Source: Parvibaculum sp049671045
GTDB lineage: Bacteria; Pseudomonadota; Alphaproteobacteria; Parvibaculales; Parvibaculaceae
Reading direction: 5' to 3'
Assembly (NCBI RefSeq): GCF_049671045.1
Contig: NZ_JBATUH010000017.1
Location: 1 to 64,000 of the forward strand
Length of the DNA: 64,000 bases
The position numbers were made by a program, and so were the translations under genes. Below, one piece after another: positions 36,390 through 45,309 of the stretch; the stretch's first letter is position 1; each line of letters begins with the position of its first letter. The notes below the pieces were generated by a model, which saw only the letters and a list, made by a program, of their open reading frames with translations, made no database searches and was not told where the DNA came from.

Positions 36390-37207
36390 GCGGCACGCCC
36401 TTCAAGCCTGAAGACGCGCGCGGCATTTCCGCTGAAGAACAATCCGGTGGTCTCCTCGTCGAGCCCGAGCGCGGGCAGATCCTCGAGACATTTTTTGGCC
36501 GTGATCATAGGGAAGTTCGTGCCGAACATCACCTTGCGGCGGCCGTGACCGCGCATATAGGCGACAAGCTCGGGCGGGTAGCGTTTGGCGGTATAGGCGG
36601 AGGTGTCGATATAGACGTTCCGATGCTTCGTCGCGACGGCGATCATCTCCTGCGTCCATGGATAGCCGATATGTCCGCAGACGATCGCAAGCTCGGGAAA
36701 CTCCAGTGCGATCTCGTCGATATACGGAATGGGCCGCCCGGTCTCGGAAGGACGCAAGGGGCCGGTATGCCCCACCTGCGTGCAGAAGGGAATGTCGAGT
36801 TCGCAGCATTCCGCGTAGAGCGGATAATAACGGCGATCCGTGGGCGGCAGCATCCAGAGCCAGGGAACGAGGCGGAGCCCCTTGAAGCCCAGCGTTTTCA
36901 CGGCGCGCCGGAGTTCACGGACGGCTTCCATCGGTTTCATGATGTCGGCGCCGGCGATGCCGACGATCCGTCCCGGATAGGCTTTCGTCATGGCGGCAAC
37001 CTCGTCGTTCGAAATGAGGTCGCCCTGGGGGCCATACCAGGCGGCGGCGAGGCCGATATCGACGCCGCCCTGATCCATGGCCGCGATCGTCATTTCCGGC
37101 GTGATGGCGGGGCGGTCTTCAGTTTTGGTCCGCCTTCTCAGCGAGGCGAACATTTCGTGGTTCGAATGTCGCTCGGTGGGGTGCTGCATCCATGCGTCGA
37201 TGATCAT
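36386..37207 (-). CDS. Amidohydrolase family protein (ACMSD-like TIM barrel)
   Basis: 273 residues of the amidohydrolase-2 group. Conserved parts include DIGLAAAWYGP, GFKGLRLVPWLW, PFCTQVGHTGP with a metal-binding His, AIVCGHIGYPW and MFGTNFPMI with the catalytic acid position replaced by Asn (the usual motif is GSDxP). The N-terminal metal motif HxH is seen only as MQHP. The reaction is unknown; hydrolysis or decarboxylation is typical. It starts at the TetR stop (ATGA), so the two form one operon. Confidence 0.82.
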   Translation of the reverse strand: MIIDAWMQHPTERHSNHEMFASLRRRTKTEDRPAITPEMTIAAMDQGGVDIGLAAAWYGPQGDLISNDEVAAMTKAYPGRIVGIAGADIMKPMEAVRELRRAVKTLGFKGLRLVPWLWMLPPTDRRYYPLYAECCELDIPFCTQVGHTGPLRPSETGRPIPYIDEIALEFPELAIVCGHIGYPWTQEMIAVATKHRNVYIDTSAYTAKRYPPELVAYMRGHGRRKVMFGTNFPMITAKKCLEDLPALGLDEETTGLFFSGNAARVFRLEGRAA

Positions 37208-37815
37208 TGGCCGGAAATCCTCTTCTTCACGGGGGTCTCTGCCTTCCCGACAAGCGCGCGCCGGGCGTTGTCGATCAGGGGACGAATCTGTTCACGGGGA
37301 TCGGTTTCCTCGCGGCCCGAGAGCCATGCGCGGCAGACCATCTGGGCCGGCCCGATGAGCTGGCTGTAGAAGATGGGCGGCGGCATGGGGCGCAAATCCC
37401 CGCTTTCGACAAGCGGTTCGCGCCAGTTGTCGAAGACGGAGCGATAGCTCTCGTTCTCGTTGCGCTGTTCCTCGCGGATGTGATCGAGCCATTTGGCGCT
37501 CGAATGCTCGAAGAGGAAGCGGGCCTCTCGCCGATTGTTCACGACCCAGGCCATGTGAGCCTCGATCAGCGCCGCGATCCCGTCGGCCGCCCCGGGATTG
37601 ACCGCGAGCGGGGCCAGCATCGCTCGGTGATAGGCGCGGATCGCATCGAGATAGAGCGCGGCGGCCAACGCCTCTTTCGAGCCGAAAAAGTGAAAGAAAC
37701 TCCCGTTGGAAGCGCCCGCGGCGGCGCGAATCGCGCTCACCGTCGCCCGGCCGAAGCCCAGCTCATCGAAGGTTTCAAGGCCCGCCAGCAAAAGCGCCGC
37801 CCGTGTATCAGCCAT
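37204..37815 (-). CDS. TetR family transcriptional regulator
   Basis: 203 residues. The N-terminal helix-turn-helix is clear: AGLETFDELGFGRATVSAIRAAAGAS is followed by NGSFFHFFGSKEALAAALY. The C-terminal ligand domain is specific to this regulator. It is cotranscribed with the amidohydrolase gene and a palindrome suited to it lies 26 bases upstream of its start, so autorepression is likely. Confidence 0.9.
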   Translation of the reverse strand: MADTRAALLLAGLETFDELGFGRATVSAIRAAAGASNGSFFHFFGSKEALAAALYLDAIRAYHRAMLAPLAVNPGAADGIAALIEAHMAWVVNNRREARFLFEHSSAKWLDHIREEQRNENESYRSVFDNWREPLVESGDLRPMPPPIFYSQLIGPAQMVCRAWLSGREETDPREQIRPLIDNARRALVGKAETPVKKRISGQ

Positions 37816-38127
37816 ATTCCCGCCGCCTCCGGCCCTGAAACTAGAGCAACACTCTAGCGGATCAGGTGGTGCCGCTCAACCGGCCCGGCGGGACGGCCGG
37901 GAGCGGGCGGAAGGGTGACGCTGCGTCTGGACGCCTGCCGCCGCGCGAGGCAGGCTCGATGGCGACATGCTCCGTCCTCCCGCCTGCGCCGCGATCCGCC
38001 GCATGTCGCCGGGCTGTGCGAAGGGTTTCCATCGTCCGTTATCGCTAACGGGATTTGCGTTCGGGGAGAGCAGGGGATAAACAACAAACATTACAGCCCA
38101 CCCGCAGACCCATTCGGGGACCTTGAG
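37816..38127. other. 312-bp intergenic region between tetR and sdhC
   Basis: It serves the divergent tetR and sdhCDAB operons. The tetR side holds the palindrome at 37841-37857. The sdh side has TTGCGT (38055-38060) and GATAAA (38076-38081) as a weak promoter guess. No gene is visible. Confidence 0.45.
37841..37857. promoter_or_regulatory. Probable TetR operator palindrome
   Basis: CTAGAG-CAACA-CTCTAG, a perfect 6-bp inverted repeat with a 5-bp centre, size and spacing typical of TetR-family operators. It lies 26 bases upstream of the tetR start codon. Confidence 0.6.
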
Positions 38128-38532
38128 ATGGCTAAGACGCAACAGGTCGCGCGGCCGCTTTCGCCGCATCTTCAGATTTATCGCTTCACAATCACCATGA
38201 CGATGTCGATCGTCCACCGCATCACGGGCGGCGCGCTTTATTTCGGTACGGCGCTTCTCGTCTGGTGGCTTGTGGCGGCGGCGACGGGCCCCGAAGCCTA
38301 TGCGCTCTTCCAGGATGTGGCCGGTTCGTGGATCGGCCGCCTCGTGCTCTTCGGCTATAGCTGGGCGCTGCTCCACCATCTCTTCAGCGGCATCCGCTAT
38401 CTCATCTGGGACCGCATCCAGGGCTTCGAGCTTCGCAAGGCCGACATGCTGAGCTGGGCCGCGCTCATCATCGCTTTCGTGAGCACGATCGCCGTCTGGG
38501 TCGTGGCTCTTTCCCTCAAGGGGGTGTTCTGA
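38128..38532 (+). CDS. sdhC: Succinate dehydrogenase cytochrome b556 subunit
   Basis: 134 residues with three membrane segments. RPLSPHLQIYRF and SIVHRITGGALYFG match SdhC, and LHHLFSGIRYLIWD holds the heme b His. It anchors the complex and helps bind ubiquinone. GGGGA precedes ATG 38128; a longer open frame upstream is unsupported. Overlaps sdhD by one base. Confidence 0.95.
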   Translation: MAKTQQVARPLSPHLQIYRFTITMTMSIVHRITGGALYFGTALLVWWLVAAATGPEAYALFQDVAGSWIGRLVLFGYSWALLHHLFSGIRYLIWDRIQGFELRKADMLSWAALIIAFVSTIAVWVVALSLKGVF

Positions 38533-38879
38533 TGGCCCAGTCCGGAAAATCCGCGACCCGCGATTTCCGCCGCCAGCGCCTGACGGCGTTCGCGCTCGTC
38601 CCGCTTGGGCTGATCTTCGTCGCTCTTGTCGTCGCGCTTGCGGGCAGCGACTATGAGACGGCGCGGGCCTGCCTCGCCAATCCGCTGGTGGCGGGCGTCA
38701 TCGTCCTCCTCGTCATCGCGACGGCGGCCCATATGCGCATCGGCATGAACGAGATCATCGACGACTATGTGCAGGACAGCACCCTCCACAAACTGTCGAA
38801 GACGGGCAATTTCCTTTTCTGTGCGGCGGTCGTTCTCGGCAGCATCTACGCGGCGCTGAAAATCCTCATCGGTTTCTGA
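38532..38879 (+). CDS. sdhD: Succinate dehydrogenase membrane anchor subunit
   Basis: 115 residues with three membrane segments. H67 in AAHMRIGMNEIIDDYV is the likely heme ligand, and the following Asp-Tyr pair is the quinone-site signature. Starts at the last base of sdhC (TGATG). Confidence 0.94.
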   Translation: MAQSGKSATRDFRRQRLTAFALVPLGLIFVALVVALAGSDYETARACLANPLVAGVIVLLVIATAAHMRIGMNEIIDDYVQDSTLHKLSKTGNFLFCAAVVLGSIYAALKILIGF

Positions 38880-38899
38880 TCATTTCACGAGCAAGTCCC

Positions 38900-40690
38900 A
38901 TGACCGCGAGTTACAGCTTCAACGATCATACATTCGATGTAGTGGTGGTGGGCGCCGGCGGCGCGGGTCTGCGCGCGACGCTCGGCTGCGTCGAGCGCGG
39001 CCTCAAGACCGCGAACATCACAAAGGTCTTCCCGACGCGCAGCCACACGGTCGCCGCGCAGGGCGGCGTCGCCGCCTCGCTCGGCAATATGGGGCCGGAC
39101 GACTGGCGCTGGCACATGTACGACACCGTGAAGGGGTCCGACTGGCTCGGCGATCAGGACGCGATCGAATATCTCTGCCGCCATGCGCCGGACGCGGTTT
39201 ACGAGCTCGAGCATTTCGGCGTGCCGTTCAGCCGCACCGAGGACGGCAGGATCTACCAGCGTCCCTTCGGCGGCATGACGACCAATTTCGGCGAGGGCAT
39301 CGCGCAGCGCACCTGCGCCGCCGCCGACCGTACCGGCCATGCGATGCTGCACACGCTTTATGGCCAGTCGGTCCGCCACAAGGCGCAGTTCTTCGTCGAA
39401 TATTTCGCCATCGACCTCATCATGGACAATGGCCGCTGCGTTGGCGTCGTCGCGCTCGACATGGCGACGGGCGAGATGCACCGCTTCCGTTCCAGCATCG
39501 TCATTCTGGCGACGGGCGGCTATGGCCGCGCCTATTTCTCGGCGACCTCCGCCCATACCTGCACCGGCGACGGCAACGCGATGGTGCTGCGCGCGGGGCT
39601 CGCGCTCCAGGACATGGAGTTCGTGCAGTTCCACCCGACGGGCATTTACGGCTCGGGCTGCCTCATCACCGAGGGCGCGCGCGGCGAAGGCGGCTATCTC
39701 GTCAACTCTGAAGGCGAGCGCTTCATGGAGCGTTATGCGCCTTCGGCCAAGGATCTCGCCTCGCGCGACGTCGTCAGCCGCGCCATGACGATCGAAATCC
39801 GCGAGGGACGCGGCGTCGGTCCGCACAAGGATCACATTTTCCTTCACCTCGATCACCTCGACCCGGCGATCCTGAAGGAGCGTCTGCCCGGCATTTCGGA
39901 ATCGGCGCGCATCTTCGCGGGCGTCGACGTGACGAAGGAGCCGATCCCGGTTCTGCCGACCGTCCACTACAATATGGGCGGCATTCCGACCAATTATCAC
40001 GGCGAAGTGCTGACGCTGAAGGACGGCAATCCGGACACGGTTGTGCCGGGCCTCATGGCGGTCGGCGAGGCGGCCTGCGTTTCGGTTCACGGCGCGAACC
40101 GTCTGGGTTCGAACTCGCTCATCGACCTCGTGGTCTTCGGCCGGGCGGCGGGTATCCGCGCCGCCGAACTCCTCAAGGACCAGAAGTCGCAGCCAGAGCT
40201 GCCGAAGGGGGCCGGCGATTTCGCGCTCGCCCGTTTCGACCGCTTCCGCAACGCGAACGGCAAGACGCCGACCTCGGCGCTCCGCATCAAGATGCAGCGC
40301 GCCATGCAGGAGGACGTCGCCGTCTTCCGCACCGGCGAGACGCTGGAGGAGGGCAAGCGGCGCGTGGCCGAGATTTTTGCCGAGCTTCCCGATATCCGCG
40401 TCACCGACCGTTCGCTCATCTGGAATTCCGACCTCATCGAGACGCTGGAATTCGACAACCTCATCGTTCAGGCGATCGCGACCGTCGAGGGCGCGGTGGG
40501 CCGCAAGGAAAGCCGCGGCGCCCATGCCCGCGAGGATTTCCCCGACCGCGACGACGCGAACTGGATGAAGCACACGCTCTGCTGGGTCGACACCGAGACG
40601 GGCAAGACCGCCGTCGATTATCGCCCGGTCCACACCTACACACTTTCCGACGAAATCGAGTACATCAAGCCGAAGGCGCGCGTTTACTGA
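38900..40690 (+). CDS. sdhA: Succinate dehydrogenase flavoprotein subunit
   Basis: 596 residues. FAD binding starts at VVVGAGGAGLRA; H49 in RSHTVAAQGG is the covalent flavin attachment site. The active-site loops HPTGIYGSGCLITEGARGEGG and NMGGIPTNYHG are intact. It oxidises succinate to fumarate in the TCA cycle. It is 20 bases after sdhD with only a weak ribosome binding site. Confidence 0.97.
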   Translation: MTASYSFNDHTFDVVVVGAGGAGLRATLGCVERGLKTANITKVFPTRSHTVAAQGGVAASLGNMGPDDWRWHMYDTVKGSDWLGDQDAIEYLCRHAPDAVYELEHFGVPFSRTEDGRIYQRPFGGMTTNFGEGIAQRTCAAADRTGHAMLHTLYGQSVRHKAQFFVEYFAIDLIMDNGRCVGVVALDMATGEMHRFRSSIVILATGGYGRAYFSATSAHTCTGDGNAMVLRAGLALQDMEFVQFHPTGIYGSGCLITEGARGEGGYLVNSEGERFMERYAPSAKDLASRDVVSRAMTIEIREGRGVGPHKDHIFLHLDHLDPAILKERLPGISESARIFAGVDVTKEPIPVLPTVHYNMGGIPTNYHGEVLTLKDGNPDTVVPGLMAVGEAACVSVHGANRLGSNSLIDLVVFGRAAGIRAAELLKDQKSQPELPKGAGDFALARFDRFRNANGKTPTSALRIKMQRAMQEDVAVFRTGETLEEGKRRVAEIFAELPDIRVTDRSLIWNSDLIETLEFDNLIVQAIATVEGAVGRKESRGAHAREDFPDRDDANWMKHTLCWVDTETGKTAVDYRPVHTYTLSDEIEYIKPKARVY

Positions 40691-40708
40691 GACGCGAAGG
40701 GTTCGATC

Positions 40709-41482
40709 ATGGTTCAGCTCACACTGCCCAAGAATTCCCAGACCACGGAAGGCAAGACCTTCAAGGCGGAAGGCGCGACGCGCGTCAAGCGGTTCCGCGT
40801 CTACCGATGGTCGCCCGACGACACCGCGAACCCGCGCATCGACACGTTCGAGGTCGATCTCGACAAATGCGGGCCGATGGTTCTCGACGCCCTCATCAAG
40901 ATCAAGAACGAGGTCGATCAGACGCTGACCTTCCGCCGGTCCTGCCGCGAAGGCATTTGCGGCTCCTGCGCCATGAATATCGACGGGGCGAACACGCTTG
41001 CCTGCACCAAGGGCATCGACGAGATCGACGGCGATGTGAGGATCTACCCGCTGCCGCACATGCCGGTGGTGAAGGATCTCGTTCCCGATCTGACCAATTT
41101 CTACGCGCAGCACGCCTCCATCGAGCCATGGCTCCACACCAAGACCGAAGAGCCGAAGAAGGAATGGCTGCAATCCCACGAGGATCGCGAGAAGCTCGAC
41201 GGGCTCTATGAGTGCATTCTCTGCGCCTGCTGCTCGACGTCCTGCCCCTCCTATTGGTGGAACGGCGACCGCTATCTCGGCCCGGCGGCGCTGCTGCAGG
41301 CTTATCGCTGGCTCGTCGACAGCCGCGATCAGGCGACGCAGGAGCGCCTCGACAAGCTCGAGGACCCCTTCAAGCTCTATCGCTGCCACACCATCATGAA
41401 TTGCGCGAAGGCCTGCCCGAAGGGCCTGAACCCGGCCAAGGCCATTGCCGAGATCAAGAAGATGATGGTCGGCCGGGCCTGA
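40709..41482 (+). CDS. sdhB: Succinate dehydrogenase iron-sulfur subunit
   Basis: 257 residues. The [2Fe-2S] ligands are C79, C84, C87 and C99 (RSCREGICGSCAMN). The [4Fe-4S] and [3Fe-4S] clusters use the Cys of CILCACCSTSCP (169-180) and of CHTIMNCAKACPKGLNP. It passes electrons from SdhA to quinone. Last gene of the operon; a strong terminator follows. Confidence 0.97.
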   Translation: MVQLTLPKNSQTTEGKTFKAEGATRVKRFRVYRWSPDDTANPRIDTFEVDLDKCGPMVLDALIKIKNEVDQTLTFRRSCREGICGSCAMNIDGANTLACTKGIDEIDGDVRIYPLPHMPVVKDLVPDLTNFYAQHASIEPWLHTKTEEPKKEWLQSHEDREKLDGLYECILCACCSTSCPSYWWNGDRYLGPAALLQAYRWLVDSRDQATQERLDKLEDPFKLYRCHTIMNCAKACPKGLNPAKAIAEIKKMMVGRA

Positions 41483-41504
41483 TCGCCATCACCGCGACCG
41501 AACT

Positions 41505-41532
41505 AGGCCGCTCCCCCGGGAGCGGCCTTTTT
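41505..41532 (+). terminator. Rho-independent terminator after sdhB
   Basis: AGGCCGCTCCC (41505-41515) pairs with GGGAGCGGCCT (41518-41528), then TTTTT. Confidence 0.9.
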
Positions 41533-41569
41533 CTTTGCCGGCCGCATCCGGCCATCGCATAGTCGAGCC

Positions 41570-41965
41570 ATGAGCGAAAGAGACTGGCACAAGGGTGCAT
41601 GTCATTGTGGTGCGGTGACCTTCGAGGTCGAAACCGCGCGTGACATCGTGCTCGACGATTGTAACTGCTCCATCTGCGCGAAGACGGGCTATCTCCATCT
41701 CATCGTGCCGGCCTCGCGCTTTCGCATCCTCTCGGGCGAGGAAAGGCTCACCGAGTACCGGTTCAACACCGGGACGGCGCGGCATCTCTTCTGCTCGGTC
41801 TGCGGGGTCAAGCCCTTCTATGTGCCGCGCTCCAATCCCGATGGCTGGAGCGTCAATTTCCGCTGCCTCGACCGCTCGGAATTCGGCGAGGTCACTATCC
41901 GCCCCTTCGACGGTCAGAACTGGGAAGCGCATGGCGCCTCGCTTGCCCATCTGAGCCGAGAGTAG
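41570..41965 (+). CDS. GFA/CENP-V family zinc-binding protein
   Basis: 131 residues. The three Cys pairs of the Mss4-like fold are present: GACHCGAVTFE, CNCSICAKTGYLH and FCSVCGVKPFY. The family is named for glutathione-dependent formaldehyde-activating enzyme, but most members have no proven activity. Single gene between sdhB and a convergent lipoprotein gene. Confidence 0.88.
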   Translation: MSERDWHKGACHCGAVTFEVETARDIVLDDCNCSICAKTGYLHLIVPASRFRILSGEERLTEYRFNTGTARHLFCSVCGVKPFYVPRSNPDGWSVNFRCLDRSEFGEVTIRPFDGQNWEAHGASLAHLSRE

Positions 41966-41968
41966 GCC

Positions 41969-42505
41969 CTATTCCCGCACATATTCCGTATCGGGCGCGG
42001 TATAGCGGGCGGCGGCCGCCAATGCGCGTTTGAGATCGTCATAGGACGAGAAGGCGCAGTCATTGCCGCTGCGCGTGATGTTGAAGGTGGCGGCGCTTTC
42101 GCCATGGCGCTCCGCGATGCGGATGAAGTCGCTGCATTCGGGCGCGAAGCGGAGCCAGCCCTCGCCCCTCTGGCGGAGAAGCCCATAGACGGCCTTGCCG
42201 GGTTTCTCGCTGTCGCGGATGAGGGCGATGTAGTCGCCGCCCCCAATGTCATCGAGCAGGCCCGCGACGGGCTCCTCGCCGTCGAATGTGTAGAGGTAAT
42301 CGGCGCCCTTTCTCGTGACGGTGAGATGGCGCGGCGGTGCTGACGCGCGGCTGCCATTGTCATCGAGCTTGTAGGCGGCGAAGCGCGTGCCCTCCGGGAC
42401 CGGATAATCCGCCTCGGCGGGGCCGAAGAGCGGTGTCTTGCTCACGAAGCAGGCCGAGAGAAGAAGGCATGCCGCCATGATGGCGGCAGATCGGCATCCG
42501 TGCAT
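41969..42505 (-). CDS. Putative lipoprotein, unknown function
   Basis: 178 residues from ATG 42505 with GGAGAG upstream. The signal peptide ends in the lipobox LLSAC with Cys 19 as lipidation site. The mature part is soluble, with two Cys that could bridge (PECSDF and NDCAFSS). I do not recognise a family. The gene is convergent with the GFA gene (three-base gap). Confidence 0.72.
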   Translation of the reverse strand: MHGCRSAAIMAACLLLSACFVSKTPLFGPAEADYPVPEGTRFAAYKLDDNGSRASAPPRHLTVTRKGADYLYTFDGEEPVAGLLDDIGGGDYIALIRDSEKPGKAVYGLLRQRGEGWLRFAPECSDFIRIAERHGESAATFNITRSGNDCAFSSYDDLKRALAAAARYTAPDTEYVRE

Positions 42506-42782
42506 GTCGGCTCTCCATGGAATCGCAGAGGCGCCTTCATGCTGCACCGGGATCGGCGCCCGGGCAAACGGCCCGCCCAAAAGGGACGGCCCGCGCCTCG
42601 AGGAAGGACGCGGGCCGGTCGGGGGGCGAGAGATAGGCCGGGGCGCTCAAACGCAGCCGGGGCTCCGCCGCCACTTGTGGTGTCGCCACCAAGGGCGTGA
42701 AAAGGAGCATAGTCCCCAAAGCTGAACCGCCGGTGAACGGCTGGCGGGCCCGCGGCTAGGGAGTTCTACGGATTTCACCCGG

Positions 42783-43112
42783 CCTTGCGGCGCCGCGCTC
42801 TTATCGACCTTCTCGCTCATCATCGCCTGCATCGTCAAAACGCGCGAACGCTTCATGGGCATCGGCCAGGTGCTCACCATGCTGCTCTTCTTTGCGAGCA
42901 ATGCGATCTATCCGATGAGCACCATGCCGGGCTGGCTGCAGGGCGTGTCATATCTCAATCTGTTGAGCTACACGGTCGATGGCTTGCGCGCGCTGATGCT
43001 TGCGGATGGCGAAAGCGGCTTCGGGCTCGCGGTCGATTTCTCTGTGCTCGTGCTCACACTCGCCGTTCTCGTCATGATCGGCGGGAGAATGTACCCGCGG
43101 CTGGCGACCTGA
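42783..43112 (+). pseudogene. 5'-truncated ABC-2 type permease remnant
   Basis: About 108 codons match the C-terminal third of drug/polysaccharide-type ABC-2 permeases: LIIACIVKTRERFMGIGQ, SNAIYPMSTMPGWLQG, YLNLLSYTVDGLRALML. Such permeases are about 250 residues, and no start codon or membrane segments for the missing N-terminal part are found: the in-frame stop at 42723 closes the frame. No ATPase partner gene is nearby. An ATG at 42855 could yield an 85-residue fragment, but without a ribosome binding site. Confidence 0.75.
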
Positions 43113-43143
43113 GCCGCCGCGCCACCACTTTGCCGCAGACATG

Positions 43144-43175
43144 AAAAAGCCCGCGCATCTTTCGATGCGCGGGCT
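43144..43175 (-). terminator. Rho-independent terminator for the minus-strand Pro-rich protein gene
   Basis: On the minus strand AGCCCGCGCATC pairs with GATGCGCGGGCT around a GAAA loop, followed by TTTTT. It lies 24 bases after the stop of the gene at 43199-43501. Confidence 0.88.
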
Positions 43176-43198
43176 GAACTTCGGCTCCTGATCGGAGC

Positions 43199-43501
43199 TT
43201 ACTGCTGGCCGGACGGAGCCGGTTCCGAAGGCGTGGCCGGAGCGGGCTCGGACGGCGCGGCCGGTTCGGTCGTGGCGGGAGCGTGTTCCGTCTCCGCCGG
43301 GGCGCTCTCGGCGGGCGCACTCTGGGCCGGCGCGCTTTCCGGAGCGGCAGGCGTTGCCGGTGCTTCGGCGGGCGCCGTCTCGGACGTCGTCGGCGTGCCG
43401 GTCGTTTCTGTCGGAGTACCCTTGTTGGTCAGCTTGTAGCCGACGAGCAAAACCACGGCGATCACAATTACTGCGATGATGACTTTCACGGAGTTGGACA
43501 T
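43199..43501 (-). CDS. Small membrane-anchored Pro/Ala/Glu-rich protein
   Basis: 100 residues. One membrane segment at about 6-24 is followed by KLTNKG and then a disordered tail made of APAEAPATP/APAESAP repeats. It probably sits in the inner membrane with the tail in the periplasm. No family is recognised. Own terminator; GGAAC-type ribosome binding site. Confidence 0.7.
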   Translation of the reverse strand: MSNSVKVIIAVIVIAVVLLVGYKLTNKGTPTETTGTPTTSETAPAEAPATPAAPESAPAQSAPAESAPAETEHAPATTEPAAPSEPAPATPSEPAPSGQQ

Positions 43502-43766
43502 TGTCGTTCCTCTTAACTGTGTTCTGCGGCCGTTTGTTTCATGCGGGCCTGCTGCAGCCGTTGCTCCCGCCAGGTTCCACGGGCGCGAATCCCCCGGACC
43601 CCGGTGAAATGCTAGTCGAATGTCGCCGGAGCGCCAGTATGAAACGCTTTATGGAACGTCGTTTCCATGGCGGCGCATCACATAAGCGGCGGCTGCGCGT
43701 GAAAAACATGAGCGAAGTCACGTCCTTAGGCGAATGTTGCAGCCATGCGACGGCGCGGAGAATGTT

Positions 43767-44084
43767 TCATTCATTCCCGAGCGGATCGAACCGCCATTTG
43801 CGCCGGATCGCGGGCGCAAGCTCAATTCCGTGCCGATGAACGAAAAGCAGAACATGGCCGAGGAGGTCGGCGGTCTCGCTGGCGAGGTCTTCTCTGAGTT
43901 CGGCATCCGACCGGCCATGACGGCGTCCCCGATCAGTCAGCCTCATCCAAGCTTGCGTGAGTTCGCCCAGTTCCTCCTCCATTTTCAGGATGAACCAGTC
44001 GTCGTTTCGGGCTATTCCGTGCGAAGCTGCGTAGGCTTCGGATGCCTTTTCAAAAAGGCCGGCAAGTTCCTCGAGCTGATGCAT
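43767..44084 (-). CDS. MazG-like all-alpha pyrophosphohydrolase domain protein
   Basis: 105 residues. The MazG/dUTPase-type metal sites are present: KMEEELGELTQAW (ExxE) and EDLASETADLLGHVLLF (ExxD). Such small proteins hydrolyse nucleoside triphosphates or related compounds; substrate unknown. It is divergently placed from zapE. Confidence 0.78.
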   Translation of the reverse strand: MHQLEELAGLFEKASEAYAASHGIARNDDWFILKMEEELGELTQAWMRLTDRGRRHGRSDAELREDLASETADLLGHVLLFVHRHGIELAPAIRRKWRFDPLGNE

Positions 44085-44184
44085 GGCTATGCCTGGCTAA
44101 TCCCAGGACGCCTCTTTCCCGGTTCCGGAATTCTATCGACGGCACGATGTTCTTTCAATGTTCTCACCTGGCCTCTGCTGAAGA

Positions 44185-45306
44185 ATGAACAAGGGACCGC
44201 TTGCCGCCTATCGCCGGAAGATCGAGAAGGGTGAGATCGCAGCCGATCCCGCGCAGGCGCGCGCCGCCGAGCGGCTTCAGCATCTGGCCACCGAACTTGC
44301 GGAGTGGAAGCCGGGCAAGAAGGTCGGCCCCTTCGCGCGCCTCGGCTTCGGCAAGGCACTGACGCCGCCCGAAGGCGTCTATATCTGGGGCGATGTCGGG
44401 CGCGGCAAGTCGATGCTGATGGATCTCTTCTTCGATCACGTCCGCATCAGGCCGAAGCGGCGCGTCCATTTCCACGCCTTCATGCTCGAAACGCATGAGC
44501 GCATCTTCAACTGGCGCCAGCGCGAGAAATCGGGCGCCGTGAAGGGCGGCGATCCGATCCCGCCGGTTGCGCAGGAGATCGCGAAGGACGCGGCGCTTCT
44601 CTGCTTCGACGAATTCCAGGTGCAGGACATTGCCGACGCCTCGATCCTCGGTCGTCTTTTCACGCAGCTCTTCGATCTCGGCGTCATCATCGTCGCGACC
44701 TCGAATATCGCGCCCGACCGGCTCTATGAGGGCGGCCTCAACCGCCATCGCTTCCTGCCCTTCATCGATCTCGTGAAGGAGCGGATGGATGTCGTCCATC
44801 TCGACAGCGCCACCGATTACCGTCTCGACAGGATGATGGGGCTGCCGGTCTACTACACGCCGCTCGGGTCCGAATCGCGCTCGGCGCTCGACAGGGCGTT
44901 CCACCGCCTCACCGACAAGGAGCGCGGCCATCCGATGACGCTCGCGCTCAAGGGGCGCGCCGTCGAGGTGCCGCAGGCGGCCCATGGGGTCGCGCGCTTC
45001 TCCTTCGAGGAGCTTTGCGCCCGGCCGCTCGGCGCGGCCGATTACATCAAGATCGCGCAGAGCTTCCACACCGTTCTCATCGACGATGTGCCGATGATGA
45101 GCCCGGAGCGCCGCAACGAGGCCAAGCGCTTCGTGACCCTCATCGACGCGCTCTATGAGGCCAAGACGAAGCTCATCGTCTCGGCCGCCGCCGAGCCTTC
45201 CGCGCTCTATCCGAAGGGCGATGGCGCCTTCGCCTTCGAGCGCACCGTGTCACGGCTCATGGAAATGCAGAGCACGGATTATATGGGCCTGCGCGCGGCC
45301 GATTGA
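44185..45306 (+). CDS. zapE: Cell division protein ZapE (AFG1-like ATPase)
   Basis: 373 residues. Walker A is WGDVGRGKSMLMDLF at about 68-82, Walker B is LLCFDEFQVQDI, and HFHAFMLETH plus ATSNIAPDRLYEGGLNR are AFG1 landmarks. ZapE acts at the Z-ring in a nucleotide-dependent way; mitochondrial AFG1 is its relative. Convergent with the ICMT gene (three-base gap). Confidence 0.93.
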   Translation: MNKGPLAAYRRKIEKGEIAADPAQARAAERLQHLATELAEWKPGKKVGPFARLGFGKALTPPEGVYIWGDVGRGKSMLMDLFFDHVRIRPKRRVHFHAFMLETHERIFNWRQREKSGAVKGGDPIPPVAQEIAKDAALLCFDEFQVQDIADASILGRLFTQLFDLGVIIVATSNIAPDRLYEGGLNRHRFLPFIDLVKERMDVVHLDSATDYRLDRMMGLPVYYTPLGSESRSALDRAFHRLTDKERGHPMTLALKGRAVEVPQAAHGVARFSFEELCARPLGAADYIKIAQSFHTVLIDDVPMMSPERRNEAKRFVTLIDALYEAKTKLIVSAAAEPSALYPKGDGAFAFERTVSRLMEMQSTDYMGLRAAD

Positions 45307-45309
45307 GAT

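Noticed and set aside
38885..41389. 834-codon open frame on the minus strand opposite sdhA and sdhB
   Set aside because: It is a codon-bias shadow: the plus strand encodes intact sdhA and sdhB, and the antisense product is Arg/Asp/His/Val-rich with no family resemblance.
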